The translations under genes were made by a program, and so were the position numbers. From contig CAJUSN010000138.1 in the NCBI GenBank assembly GCA_910589095.1, positions 1 to 6,240 of the forward strand: 6,240 nucleotides of DNA. Direction: 5' to 3'. The stretch comes from an uncultured Muribaculaceae bacterium. Lineage in GTDB: Bacteria > Bacteroidota > Bacteroidia > Bacteroidales > Muribaculaceae. This document shows positions 1-6,019 of this stretch, in pieces. Under the pieces are notes generated by a model. The model saw nothing but the letters and a program-made list of their open reading frames with translations. It did no database searches and was not told the DNA's origin. Position 1 is the first letter of the stretch; each line of letters begins with the position of its first letter.

Positions 1-2
1 CT

Positions 3-1220
3 GTTGTTGACCGCTTTCTCGACTATGTGAAGTTCGACACCCAAAGCGACGAACTCACCAATCTCACCCCCTCCACACCGGGTCAGATGATATTTGCCCA
101 ACACCTTGAAAAAGAGCTGAAGGCTATGGGGCTTCAAGACATTTCACTTGACGACAACGGCTATCTCATGGCCACCCTCCCGGCAAATACGGATGCCTCC
201 GGTGTTCCCACCGTTGGTTTCATCGCTCACCTTGACACGTCGCCCGATATGAGCGGACGCCACGTCACCCCCCGTATTGTTCAGAACTACGACGGCAACC
301 CAATTGTACTTAATGCGGAAAAGAACATTATTCTCTCGCCCGAGGAGTTCCCCGAACTGCTGCATTACGTGGGCCAGGATCTCATCGTGACCGATGGTAA
401 TACACTGCTCGGCGCCGATGACAAAGCGGGCATAGCTGAAATAATCACGGCTGTGGATTATCTTATGAAGCATCCTGAAATCAAACATGGTCCCATCCGT
501 ATAGCATTCAATCCTGACGAAGAAATTGGTAAAGGTGCCCATAAATTCGATGTCGAACGCTTTGGCGCCGACTGGGCTTACACCATGGATGGCGGTGAGA
601 TAGGTGAACTTGAATATGAGAACTTCAATGCTGCTGTGGCCCGCGTAACATTCACCGGACGCAACGTGCACCCCGGCTACGCCAAGCATAAAATGATCAA
701 TTCCATCCGCATTGCCAACCAGTTTGCCATCATGCTCCCGCGCTGGGAAACACCCGAGCACACAGAGGGATATGAAGGCTTCTATCACCTGGTGGGAATT
801 GAAGGCACAGTGGAAAAAACCACTCTTACCTACATTATCCGCGACCATGATCGCGACCGCTTCGAACGTCGCAAAAAGGAACTTGAGCACCTTACCCGCA
901 AAGTCAATAATGAGTTCCCCGGGGTGGCCTCTCTTGAAATTTCCGACCAATACTATAACATGCGCGAGAAAATAGAGCCTGTGAAACATATCATTGACAT
1001 CGCTATCGAAGCAATGAAGCAGGCCGATGTAGAACCTAAGGTGGTTCCAATCCGTGGCGGTACCGACGGAGCGCAACTCTCTTTCAAGGGCCTCCCCTGC
1101 CCCAATATTTTCGCCGGTGGCCTCAACTTCCACGGTCGTTATGAATTTGTGCCTATCCCCTCGATGGAGAAGGCTTCGCAAGTAATTGTAGAGATTGCCC
1201 GCATTGTGGCCAACCGCTAA
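3..1220 (+). CDS. pepT: Peptidase T (tripeptide aminopeptidase), 5'-truncated by window edge
   Basis: Cytoplasmic M20B zinc aminopeptidase that removes the N-terminal residue from tripeptides. The reading frame is open from the first complete codon at base 3 and reads VVDRFLDYVKFDTQSDE, the usual PepT N-terminus. The true start therefore lies a few codons upstream of the window, and the GTG at 27 is an internal valine. Numbering from that valine, the family's metal and catalytic motifs are all present: HLDTSPD (His68, Asp70), GADDKAG with the bridging Asp131, DEEIG with the catalytic Glu pair 165-166, MDGGEIGELEYENF, NVHPGYAK in the dimerisation domain, and RGGTDGAQLS followed by GGLNFHGRYEFVP near the C-terminus. 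About 405 residues are visible, against roughly 405-415 for the family, so almost the whole protein is here. The frame is intact. miaA follows after nine bases, suggesting co-transcription. The PepT assignment is firm; the position of the start is not visible. Confidence 0.97.
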   Translation, partial: VVDRFLDYVKFDTQSDELTNLTPSTPGQMIFAQHLEKELKAMGLQDISLDDNGYLMATLPANTDASGVPTVGFIAHLDTSPDMSGRHVTPRIVQNYDGNPIVLNAEKNIILSPEEFPELLHYVGQDLIVTDGNTLLGADDKAGIAEIITAVDYLMKHPEIKHGPIRIAFNPDEEIGKGAHKFDVERFGADWAYTMDGGEIGELEYENFNAAVARVTFTGRNVHPGYAKHKMINSIRIANQFAIMLPRWETPEHTEGYEGFYHLVGIEGTVEKTTLTYIIRDHDRDRFERRKKELEHLTRKVNNEFPGVASLEISDQYYNMREKIEPVKHIIDIAIEAMKQADVEPKVVPIRGGTDGAQLSFKGLPCPNIFAGGLNFHGRYEFVPIPSMEKASQVIVEIARIVANR

Positions 1221-1229
1221 CATTCCAGC

Positions 1230-2129
1230 GTGAAGACACTTATAGTTATCACCGGGCCTACGGGTTCAGGCAAGACTGATTTGGCCTTGCAACTGGCCGG
1301 CAGGCTCGGTTGCCATATACTCTCGGCCGATTCCCGCCAGATTTATCGCGGACTTCCCATAGGCACGGCCCCCCCTACTCCCGAGCAATTGTCGGCTGCC
1401 CCTCATCATTTCATTGCCACATTGGACCTTGACAGCTACTACAGCGCGGCCCAATATGAGGAGGATGCCTTGAAACTGCTCGAGACTCTGTTCAAGACGG
1501 ATGACTATGCTATAATGTGCGGTGGCTCCATGATGTATGTCGATGCAGTTACGCGAGGTATTGATTTGCTTCCTACAATATCGGAGGATGTGCGCCGTAC
1601 GGCTTATAACATCTATGAGCAAGGAGGCATTGATGCCGTGCGTGAAAAATTACAGGAATTTGACCCGGATTATTACGCGATTGTCGACAAGTGCAATCAC
1701 AAACGGATGATCCACGCAATAGAAATAACCCTCCAAGCAGGGCAGCCATATTCATCATTGCGCACCGGAGCGGTTAAACCGCGCCCGTTCAAAATTTTGA
1801 AATATGCCATAGAGATGCCGCGTGAAATCCTTTTCGAGCGAATCAACCGCAGGGTTGACCTCATGATTGAAGCCGGATTGGAAGAGGAGGCCCTACGGGT
1901 GCTACCCCTGCGCCACTTGAACTCCCTCAATACCGTTGGCTACAAAGAACTATTTGCCATGATGGATGGACTTATGGACCGCGACACCGCCATTGCACGC
2001 ATTGCAAAAAACACCCGGGTCTATGCCAAAAAGCAGATAACGTGGCTAAAACGGGATCCTGACGTGTGTTGGCTGTCGGCCGCTACAGCCTGCGATGAAA
2101 TCATGCGGGCTATCTCCCCTGCCCAATGA
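1230..2129 (+). CDS. miaA: tRNA dimethylallyltransferase (tRNA isopentenyltransferase)
   Basis: Transfers a dimethylallyl group from DMAPP to N6 of A37 in tRNAs reading UNN codons, the first step towards ms2i6A. The 299-residue product has the family's usual length (about 300). It starts with a GTG at 1230, chosen because it places the P-loop GPTGSGKT at residues 9-16, right at the N-terminus as in other MiaA proteins; no better start lies in the nine-base gap after pepT. Further landmarks are ADSRQIYRGLPIGTA (33-47; most homologues have DSMQVY), HHF around 60, CGGSMMYVDAV near 97-107 (other phyla usually have GGTGLY; I know this variant from Bacteroidetes), and LNTVGYKEL followed by ARIAKNTRVYAKKQITWLKRD near the end, the tRNA-binding C-terminal helix region. 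No Shine-Dalgarno sequence is visible, normal for Bacteroidetes. It is probably transcribed with pepT. These genomes often carry two MiaA paralogues, so this may be one of a pair. Confidence 0.95.
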   Translation: MKTLIVITGPTGSGKTDLALQLAGRLGCHILSADSRQIYRGLPIGTAPPTPEQLSAAPHHFIATLDLDSYYSAAQYEEDALKLLETLFKTDDYAIMCGGSMMYVDAVTRGIDLLPTISEDVRRTAYNIYEQGGIDAVREKLQEFDPDYYAIVDKCNHKRMIHAIEITLQAGQPYSSLRTGAVKPRPFKILKYAIEMPREILFERINRRVDLMIEAGLEEEALRVLPLRHLNSLNTVGYKELFAMMDGLMDRDTAIARIAKNTRVYAKKQITWLKRDPDVCWLSAATACDEIMRAISPAQ

Positions 2130-2140
2130 CCGCGACAACG

Positions 2141-2172
2141 TTTGGTTTCGCGCTCGCTTTTTACTAATTTTG
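2141..2172 (+). promoter_or_regulatory. Bacteroidetes-type promoter for the M48 peptidase unit
   Basis: A TTTG at 2141-2144 (-33 element) is followed after exactly 20 bases by TAATTTTG at 2165-2172, a full match to the -7 consensus TAnnTTTG of the primary Bacteroidetes sigma factor. It starts 12 bases past the miaA stop and faces the peptidase gene. Transcription would begin near 2179, leaving an AT-rich leader of about 90 bases before the ATG at 2271. I saw no convincing riboswitch or attenuator fold in that leader, and no Shine-Dalgarno sequence. Confidence 0.72.
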
Positions 2173-2270
2173 CATCCGCATTATAACCTTTTAAGATCTA
2201 AAGATATTTTCAACCGATCAAATCACATTACATATAAAATAAGCTCTAACATTTTTTTGACGATTAACTT

Positions 2271-3047
2271 ATGATTAAAAGATTTCTTTTAGCCGTTACC
2301 CTGCTGCTCGCCGGAGCGGGAGCCATGCAGGCACAGTTCAATCTTTCAAAAGCCACAAAGGGTTTGGGAAAAACAGTAGAAGCTCTCACTCTGACCGATG
2401 ATCAGATGAGCGCCTATGTAAAGGAATACATCGACTGGATGGACAAGAACAATCCGGTACTTCCTGACAATGACCCTTACACCGTTCGCCTTAAAAAGCT
2501 CACCGAAGGTCTCACATCCGTTGAAGGGATTCCTTTGAATTTCAAGGTGTACAATGTTGTTGATGTTAATGCATTCGCATGCGCTGACGGAAGCGTACGC
2601 GTTTTCGCTGCTCTTATGGACATTATGGATGATGATGAATTGCTCGGTGTAATTGGCCACGAAATTGGACATGTGGCTCATCACCATTCAAAAAAAGCAT
2701 TCAAACAGGCCCTTCTCACATCAGCATTGAAAGATGCCGTTGCCTCGACTTCAAATAAGGTAGCCGCGCTCACCGACTCGCAGCTCGGATCGCTTAGCGA
2801 ATCACTTGCGTCCGCATCTTATTCTAAGAAACAGGAAAGCCAGGCCGATGATTATGGCTATGACTTCCTTAAATCCAACGGCAAAAATCCGCTTGCCATG
2901 GCCAAGTCATTCACAAAACTTAAAGAACTTCAGGGCTCGTCACAGAAAAGCAGCAAGATGAGCCAGCTTTTCTCATCACACCCTGACCTTGACGCCCGCA
3001 TCAAAAAGATGCAGCAGCGTGCTGCCAAAGACGGTATCACGGAATAA
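2271..3047 (+). CDS. Exported M48-family zinc metallopeptidase (LoiP/YggG-like)
   Basis: A 258-residue secreted or periplasmic zinc endopeptidase, probably involved in envelope protein quality control. Residues 1-21 form a clear signal peptide: MIKR, a hydrophobic run, then AMQA with Gln at the predicted mature N-terminus, a common Bacteroidetes cleavage context. There is no lipobox cysteine, so unlike E. coli LoiP it should not be lipidated. The peptidase domain has NAFACADG at 100-107 (the family's NAF segment), the zinc motif HEIGH at 130-134 within GVIGHEIGHVAHHH, the third zinc ligand Glu189 in ESQADDYG, and SSHPDLDARI at 235-244, which closes M48 family C domains. All catalytic residues are intact. 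The ATG at 2271 gives the signal peptide its normal start. Its own promoter lies at 2141-2172, and the next gene follows nine bases after the stop. The family is sure; the specific substrate is unknown, so no symbol is given. Confidence 0.93.
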   Translation: MIKRFLLAVTLLLAGAGAMQAQFNLSKATKGLGKTVEALTLTDDQMSAYVKEYIDWMDKNNPVLPDNDPYTVRLKKLTEGLTSVEGIPLNFKVYNVVDVNAFACADGSVRVFAALMDIMDDDELLGVIGHEIGHVAHHHSKKAFKQALLTSALKDAVASTSNKVAALTDSQLGSLSESLASASYSKKQESQADDYGYDFLKSNGKNPLAMAKSFTKLKELQGSSQKSSKMSQLFSSHPDLDARIKKMQQRAAKDGITE

Positions 3048-3056
3048 GCCGGGGCA

Positions 3057-3659
3057 ATGAAACCTCAAACCAAAGGACGACTGCTGTTCATGCTCTACGC
3101 GCTTGTCTGCGCCATTGCATGGACAGCAGCTTTTGGATTCATCCACATCACATTGGTGAGCGGATGGATCGTGGCGTCAGCAGGTGTTTTAGGATGTGCA
3201 TTGCTGTTTCCACTCGGACAGCGCGCCGTAAGGAGATTAAAGGACACCCAAGGCTGGGGAAAGTGGATGGTTGCAGCGGGATTTGCAGGATATATTGCAT
3301 TTGCTGCTCCCGTAGGAATCTGCCTGCTGCTGGGGGTGAATATGGCGGTGCCGTCCGGAAAGGAACCGACAACAGTTGTGGCCACAACCACGAAATACAC
3401 CACTCGGGAAAACGAATACCGCACCGTTGGACGCAGACGTGTCTATAAAGGTGAGCATAACGTTTATCACCTACGGTTCAATCTTCCTGATGGCCGTTCT
3501 TTTTCCCGACGTGTTAATGTATCGGAATATGTAGGCACCCGCTCGGGACGCAAATATAATGTGACTCTGCGCAGCGGAGCATTAGGCTTTGACATAGTGG
3601 GAGATGTGGCCCCCTACCGGCAACCGGACAAAGGGGGAAAGAAAGCGTCCTCCAGATGA
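3057..3659 (+). CDS. Three-helix membrane protein with a C-terminal extramembrane domain, function unknown
   Basis: I do not recognise this 200-residue protein. Three hydrophobic segments are visible at about 9-29, 33-53 and 70-94. The basic N-terminus and the strongly basic 55-70 loop (RRLKDTQGWGKW) suggest an N-in topology. That would put the roughly 105-residue C-terminal part on the periplasmic side. This part looks beta-rich (TTVVATTTKYTT at 105-116, YHLRFNLPDGRSFSRRVNV at 137-155, KYNVTLRSGALGFDIV at 166-181) and ends in a charged tail. The pattern faintly resembles DUF3592-type small membrane proteins, but this is a guess. The ATG at 3057 comes nine bases after the peptidase stop, so the two are almost certainly co-transcribed, and the C-terminal domain would face the same compartment as the exported peptidase. 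The last 46 bases overlap the 3' end of yraN on the other strand. The gene is real on grounds of length, spacing and membrane pattern; its function is open. Confidence 0.82.
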   Translation: MKPQTKGRLLFMLYALVCAIAWTAAFGFIHITLVSGWIVASAGVLGCALLFPLGQRAVRRLKDTQGWGKWMVAAGFAGYIAFAAPVGICLLLGVNMAVPSGKEPTTVVATTTKYTTRENEYRTVGRRRVYKGEHNVYHLRFNLPDGRSFSRRVNVSEYVGTRSGRKYNVTLRSGALGFDIVGDVAPYRQPDKGGKKASSR

Positions 3660-3988
3660 GTCAAGGTATGCCCGGTTTCGGGAGTTCCTACAATTGCTAT
3701 TATATCAAACCGGTATTCATACGGAGCTGTAAATCTCTGCAAAAACGAATCGGCCGCCCGCACAAGGCGGTTGATTTTTTTTGTATCCACGGCATCAAGC
3801 GCGTCCTCAAGAGAGGTTACGCGGGTCTTAACCTCAACAAATGCCATGACCGTTCCTTTAACAGCCACTATGTCCAATTCTTTATGTCCAACGTGCTCAT
3901 TCTGTTCCATTACGGCATACCCCTGCGCAATCATGTAATCGCGCGCCAACTGCTCACCCCAGGCACCAAGTTCATTGTGTTTCGCCAT
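3614..3988 (-). CDS. yraN: YraN/UPF0102 family protein, predicted PD-(D/E)XK nuclease-like fold
   Basis: A 124-residue cytoplasmic protein of the widely conserved UPF0102 family, whose usual length is 115-130. The molecular role is unsettled; the fold is that of Holliday-junction-resolvase-type endonucleases. Conserved features in order are NELGAWGEQLARDYM at 5-19 (Glu12), GYAVMEQN at 23-30, HKELDIVAVKG at 35-45 (Asp39), and MAFVEVKTR at 48-56 (Glu52, Lys54). Together these form the E...D...ExK metal-site pattern of the fold. RFDIIAI at 93-99 and HLEDAF at 111-116 are typical of the C-terminal half. The start at 3988 puts the GE motif at the usual distance from the N-terminus. It stands alone on the minus strand, with a candidate promoter at 4014-4045. 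Its 3' end overlaps the upstream convergent membrane-protein gene. Assignment to the family is secure; a biochemical activity is not claimed. Confidence 0.95.
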   Translation of the reverse strand: MAKHNELGAWGEQLARDYMIAQGYAVMEQNEHVGHKELDIVAVKGTVMAFVEVKTRVTSLEDALDAVDTKKINRLVRAADSFLQRFTAPYEYRFDIIAIVGTPETGHTLTHLEDAFFPPLSGCR

Positions 3989-4013
3989 ATAGAAACTGTC
4001 TTATGAATATGGC

Positions 4014-4045
4014 GCAAGTTACGCATTTTTCATCTTTGCTGCAAA
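4014..4045 (-). promoter_or_regulatory. Candidate promoter of yraN
   Basis: Read on the minus strand, TTTG (4045-4042) is followed after 20 bases by TAACTTGC (4021-4014). The spacing is exactly that of Bacteroidetes promoters. The -7 box is imperfect, as if one T were missing from TAnnTTTG. Transcription would start close to 4007, about 20 bases before the yraN ATG, giving a short leader. It lies just past the terminator-like hairpin at 4075-4111, fitting a new transcript beginning after the aspD transcript ends. Confidence 0.48.
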
Positions 4046-4074
4046 TTTTTCTCTTAAGCATACTCTAAATGAGA

Positions 4075-4111
4075 AAGCCAAGAACCGGGAATTGACTCCG
4101 GATCTTGGCTT
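4075..4111 (-). terminator. Terminator-like hairpin downstream of aspD
   Basis: A nine-base perfect stem (AAGCCAAGA at 4075-4083 with TCTTGGCTT at 4103-4111) continues, after a single mismatch, into a CCGG/CCGG inner stem (4085-4088 with 4098-4101). The loop is nine bases. On the minus strand the hairpin is followed by TTTCTCATTT, a weak T-rich tail; on the plus strand the following bases (AAAATG) are not T-rich. It therefore most likely ends the aspT-aspD transcript. It sits about 230 bases past the aspD stop, with the inverted-repeat element in between. Confidence 0.6.
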
Positions 4112-4142
4112 AAAATGAATTGCCTATCTAATTACGAAATCT

Positions 4143-4162
4143 TGAAGTGATTTAAACTTTTT
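4143..4162 (+). repeat. Left arm of the 20-base inverted repeat
   Basis: TGAAGTGATTTAAACTTTTT, the exact reverse complement of 4318-4337. The match stops at 4142 on the outside and at 4163 on the inside, so the arms are sharply bounded. Confidence 0.9.
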
Positions 4163-4317
4163 CCGAAAAGTAAAAAGAGCTTAAAGAATGTTTTCTTCAA
4201 ACGCTATCTTCATTAGTATTTTGGCATCTTCGCCCCCTTTCTTCGGTCATGATGCCCGCATCACTCCCTCATCAAGGAGACAAATCTGCTCAAAATATTA
4301 ATAAATCTTGCATTTGA

Positions 4318-4337
4318 AAAAAGTTTAAATCACTTCA
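4318..4337 (-). repeat. Right arm of the 20-base inverted repeat
   Basis: Exact reverse complement of 4143-4162. Its outer end is three bases from the aspD stop codon (4341-4343), so it sits in the 3' untranslated part of that gene's mRNA and does not touch the reading frame. Confidence 0.9.
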
Positions 4338-4340
4338 TTG

Positions 4341-5984
4341 CTATTTTTTGGCGCTAGCATTTTTATATGCTGTATAATACTCTTCAAGGATGCTGCGGAT
4401 AGCCTTGCCGATCTTAACATACGCATCGCGATTAAGGTTGGCAAGTGATGCACGCACAGACCATTTCGGGCCATCAAATCCATCGCCATTCAGAAGCACC
4501 ACAGCTGTTTCGTTGGCCAATCGGATCACGAAATCAAGAGGTTCGTAATTGTCATTGAGATACTTGGCGAAGTCATCACCATAGAACTTCTTAGCCCAAA
4601 CCATAAGGTCGATCTCACTGTAGTAACCTGCGCGACAAGGATCGGGAAGGAGTGTGAAGCCGGTTGCATCCCATAGAGCATTGAGACGAGTGTGGATCAT
4701 GTCAATGAGTTTGGGCTGCAGTTCCTGCCGGTGGAGATATGCAAAGGCTGAGAAAAGGGCCATCTGTATTTGCTGAGGAGTGGAAAGGCCTGCAGTGTGA
4801 TTCAGACCCACGAGACGGCTATCAGCCACAACGCGATCCACGAATTTCACCTTGTCGGGGTCAAGTGCCAGTGACTCATAACGTTTGCGCAGAACCGCTT
4901 TTGTATCCTCGCCGAGTTCACGCAGACGCGCATCAAACACATTGTCCGGAGCGAAAGCCATAGCGGCTACGCGCCAGCCGGTGGCACCAAAATATTTCGA
5001 GAAGGAGTAGAGGCAGCAAGTGTTGTAAGGAATTGCATACATGAGTGACTTGAAATCCTTGATGAAAGTGCCGTATACATCGTCGGTTATGACCATCAGG
5101 CGGGGATTGTCAGTTTTCACAATATCCACAATTCGCTGCAGGGCATCGGGTGAGAATGTGTAGCTTGGCGGGTTGGATGGATTTGTAACAAACACGGCCT
5201 TGATGGATGGATCACGAAGTTTGTCAAGTTCCTCGGGAGGATATTGCCAGTCATGGTAACCGTCCCGCTCCACTTTATTTGCCGAGACATATACCACATC
5301 AAGGCCGAACTGCTCAAGTTGAGGAATTTCAATGTAAGGGGTGAAGCAAGGAGTGAGAAGTGCCACACGGTCACCTCGGTTAAGCAGGAAATTCTGTTGC
5401 AGCGAATCAAAAATGTAGCACATTCCGGCTGTACTGCCTTCAGTTGCAAACAGGTCGAACTGTGTTGCATCGCCTTCTCCACCCATTGCCCAAGCCAGGT
5501 ACTCGCGTACAATCTGCTCAGTATATTTCAGGATTCGCGGAGGTGTTGGATAGTGGTCTCCAAGAATACCGTCAACAAGTTCGAACACGAATTCATCCGG
5601 ATCGGCTTTAAGGTCATTCACCACATGGGTATAGAAATGATTGAGCACTTTGGCTGCTGTCGCGTCCTTATTGGCGGCGAGGAAAGCCTCGAAGCGTTTA
5701 GCCACACCTTCGGATGTGGGCGAGGCCACAATGCCTATCGAGGCATCATAGGGTGAGCGCTCTGCCTCACTTACGGCAAACTGTCCAAGAAGGAAAAAGG
5801 CTTTGCGGGGGAAGGAGAGAAGCCAGTTTGGATTGCCACGTCCGGCATTGAGGAAGGTTGCAGTGGAGTTTTGCGCATCTTTTTCGGCGAGGCTAATCAA
5901 AGTGCCTTTGATTTCAAAGGGACTCATTTCCGACAGTCGCCTTTCAAAGTCGCGGTTTTCAGGATTGGAGGGAATCTGGTTCAT
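4341..5984 (-). CDS. aspD: Aspartate 4-decarboxylase (PLP-dependent, aminotransferase fold I)
   Basis: Converts L-aspartate to L-alanine and CO2 in the cytoplasm, consuming a proton. The 547-residue length is typical of bacterial AspD (about 530-550) and well above ordinary aspartate aminotransferases (about 400), because of the long N-terminal extension (FLNAGRGNPNW at 44-54) and an inserted helical region. PLP-site residues can be seen: TEGSTAGMCYIF at 181-192 (phosphate-binding region), NPSNPPSY at 268-275, the Asp301/Tyr304 pair in ITDDVYGTF, Lys330 in YSFSKYFGATGWRVA (Schiff-base lysine), and Arg511 in SVRASLANL, equivalent to the substrate-carboxylate arginine of aminotransferases. The ATG at 5984 is preceded by an A-rich stretch with no Shine-Dalgarno sequence. 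The antiporter gene ends 35 bases upstream on the same strand, and the pair confirms the decarboxylase function over a plain aminotransferase. The frame is intact. Confidence 0.95.
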   Translation of the reverse strand: MNQIPSNPENRDFERRLSEMSPFEIKGTLISLAEKDAQNSTATFLNAGRGNPNWLLSFPRKAFFLLGQFAVSEAERSPYDASIGIVASPTSEGVAKRFEAFLAANKDATAAKVLNHFYTHVVNDLKADPDEFVFELVDGILGDHYPTPPRILKYTEQIVREYLAWAMGGEGDATQFDLFATEGSTAGMCYIFDSLQQNFLLNRGDRVALLTPCFTPYIEIPQLEQFGLDVVYVSANKVERDGYHDWQYPPEELDKLRDPSIKAVFVTNPSNPPSYTFSPDALQRIVDIVKTDNPRLMVITDDVYGTFIKDFKSLMYAIPYNTCCLYSFSKYFGATGWRVAAMAFAPDNVFDARLRELGEDTKAVLRKRYESLALDPDKVKFVDRVVADSRLVGLNHTAGLSTPQQIQMALFSAFAYLHRQELQPKLIDMIHTRLNALWDATGFTLLPDPCRAGYYSEIDLMVWAKKFYGDDFAKYLNDNYEPLDFVIRLANETAVVLLNGDGFDGPKWSVRASLANLNRDAYVKIGKAIRSILEEYYTAYKNASAKK

Positions 5985-6019
5985 TTCGGTTATATGTGTT
6001 AATTAAAATGAAATTAAAT

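Larger units (their letters stand above)
4143..4337. mobile_element. 195-base element with perfect 20-base terminal inverted repeats (MITE-like, or a closed RNA fold)
   Basis: The sequence TGAAGTGATTTAAACTTTTT at 4143-4162 recurs exactly, in reverse complement, at 4318-4337. A 20/20 match at this distance is very unlikely by chance, though both arms are AT-rich. The interior has no gene of useful length. It holds a second inverted repeat, GGCATC (4223-4228) with GATGCC (4251-4256), and a small hairpin at the left arm's inner edge (ACTTTT/AAAAGT, 4156-4171). On the minus strand one frame is readable as a protein remnant (4291-4181) broken by a TGA at 4249-4247. The right end lies three bases from the aspD stop codon. 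I could not find a convincing target-site duplication. The likeliest reading is a non-autonomous or internally deleted insertion element; a structured 3' UTR or small RNA closed by a long stem is the alternative. Confidence 0.5.
3989..4340. other. Gene-free stretch between yraN and aspD
   Basis: 352 bases between two minus-strand genes, AT-rich compared with the genes beside it. From left to right it contains the candidate yraN promoter (4014-4045), the terminator-like hairpin (4075-4111), about 30 unremarkable bases (4112-4142), and the inverted-repeat element (4143-4337). I found no open frame with credible coding character and no tRNA-like fold. Confidence 0.7.

Noticed and set aside
27..29. 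GTG at 27 as the pepT start
   Set aside because: The frame continues upstream with VVDRFLDY, conserved PepT N-terminal sequence, so the GTG is an internal valine.
144..1223. Long 359-codon open frame on the minus strand
   Set aside because: Lies wholly opposite pepT, which has complete catalytic motifs; the reverse frame shows no recognisable family and is a codon-bias shadow.
2131..2152. CGCGA/TCGCG inverted repeat after miaA followed by a T-rich run, as a terminator
   Set aside because: Only five pairs with a 12-base loop, and it overlaps the promoter boxes; too weak to call.
3656..4006. 116-codon plus-strand open frame
   Set aside because: Antisense to yraN, which has strong family motifs; the plus-strand product has no recognisable features.
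4143..4337. CRISPR or tandem repeat interpretation of the duplicated 20-mer
   Set aside because: There are only two copies and they are inverted, not direct.
4133..4347. Target-site duplication around the inverted-repeat element
   Set aside because: The flanks (left ending AAATCT, right starting TTGCTA) share no direct repeat at any boundary I tried.
5244..5756. 170-codon plus-strand open frame
   Set aside because: Opposite the PLP-enzyme core of aspD; cysteine- and histidine-rich composition typical of a shadow frame.
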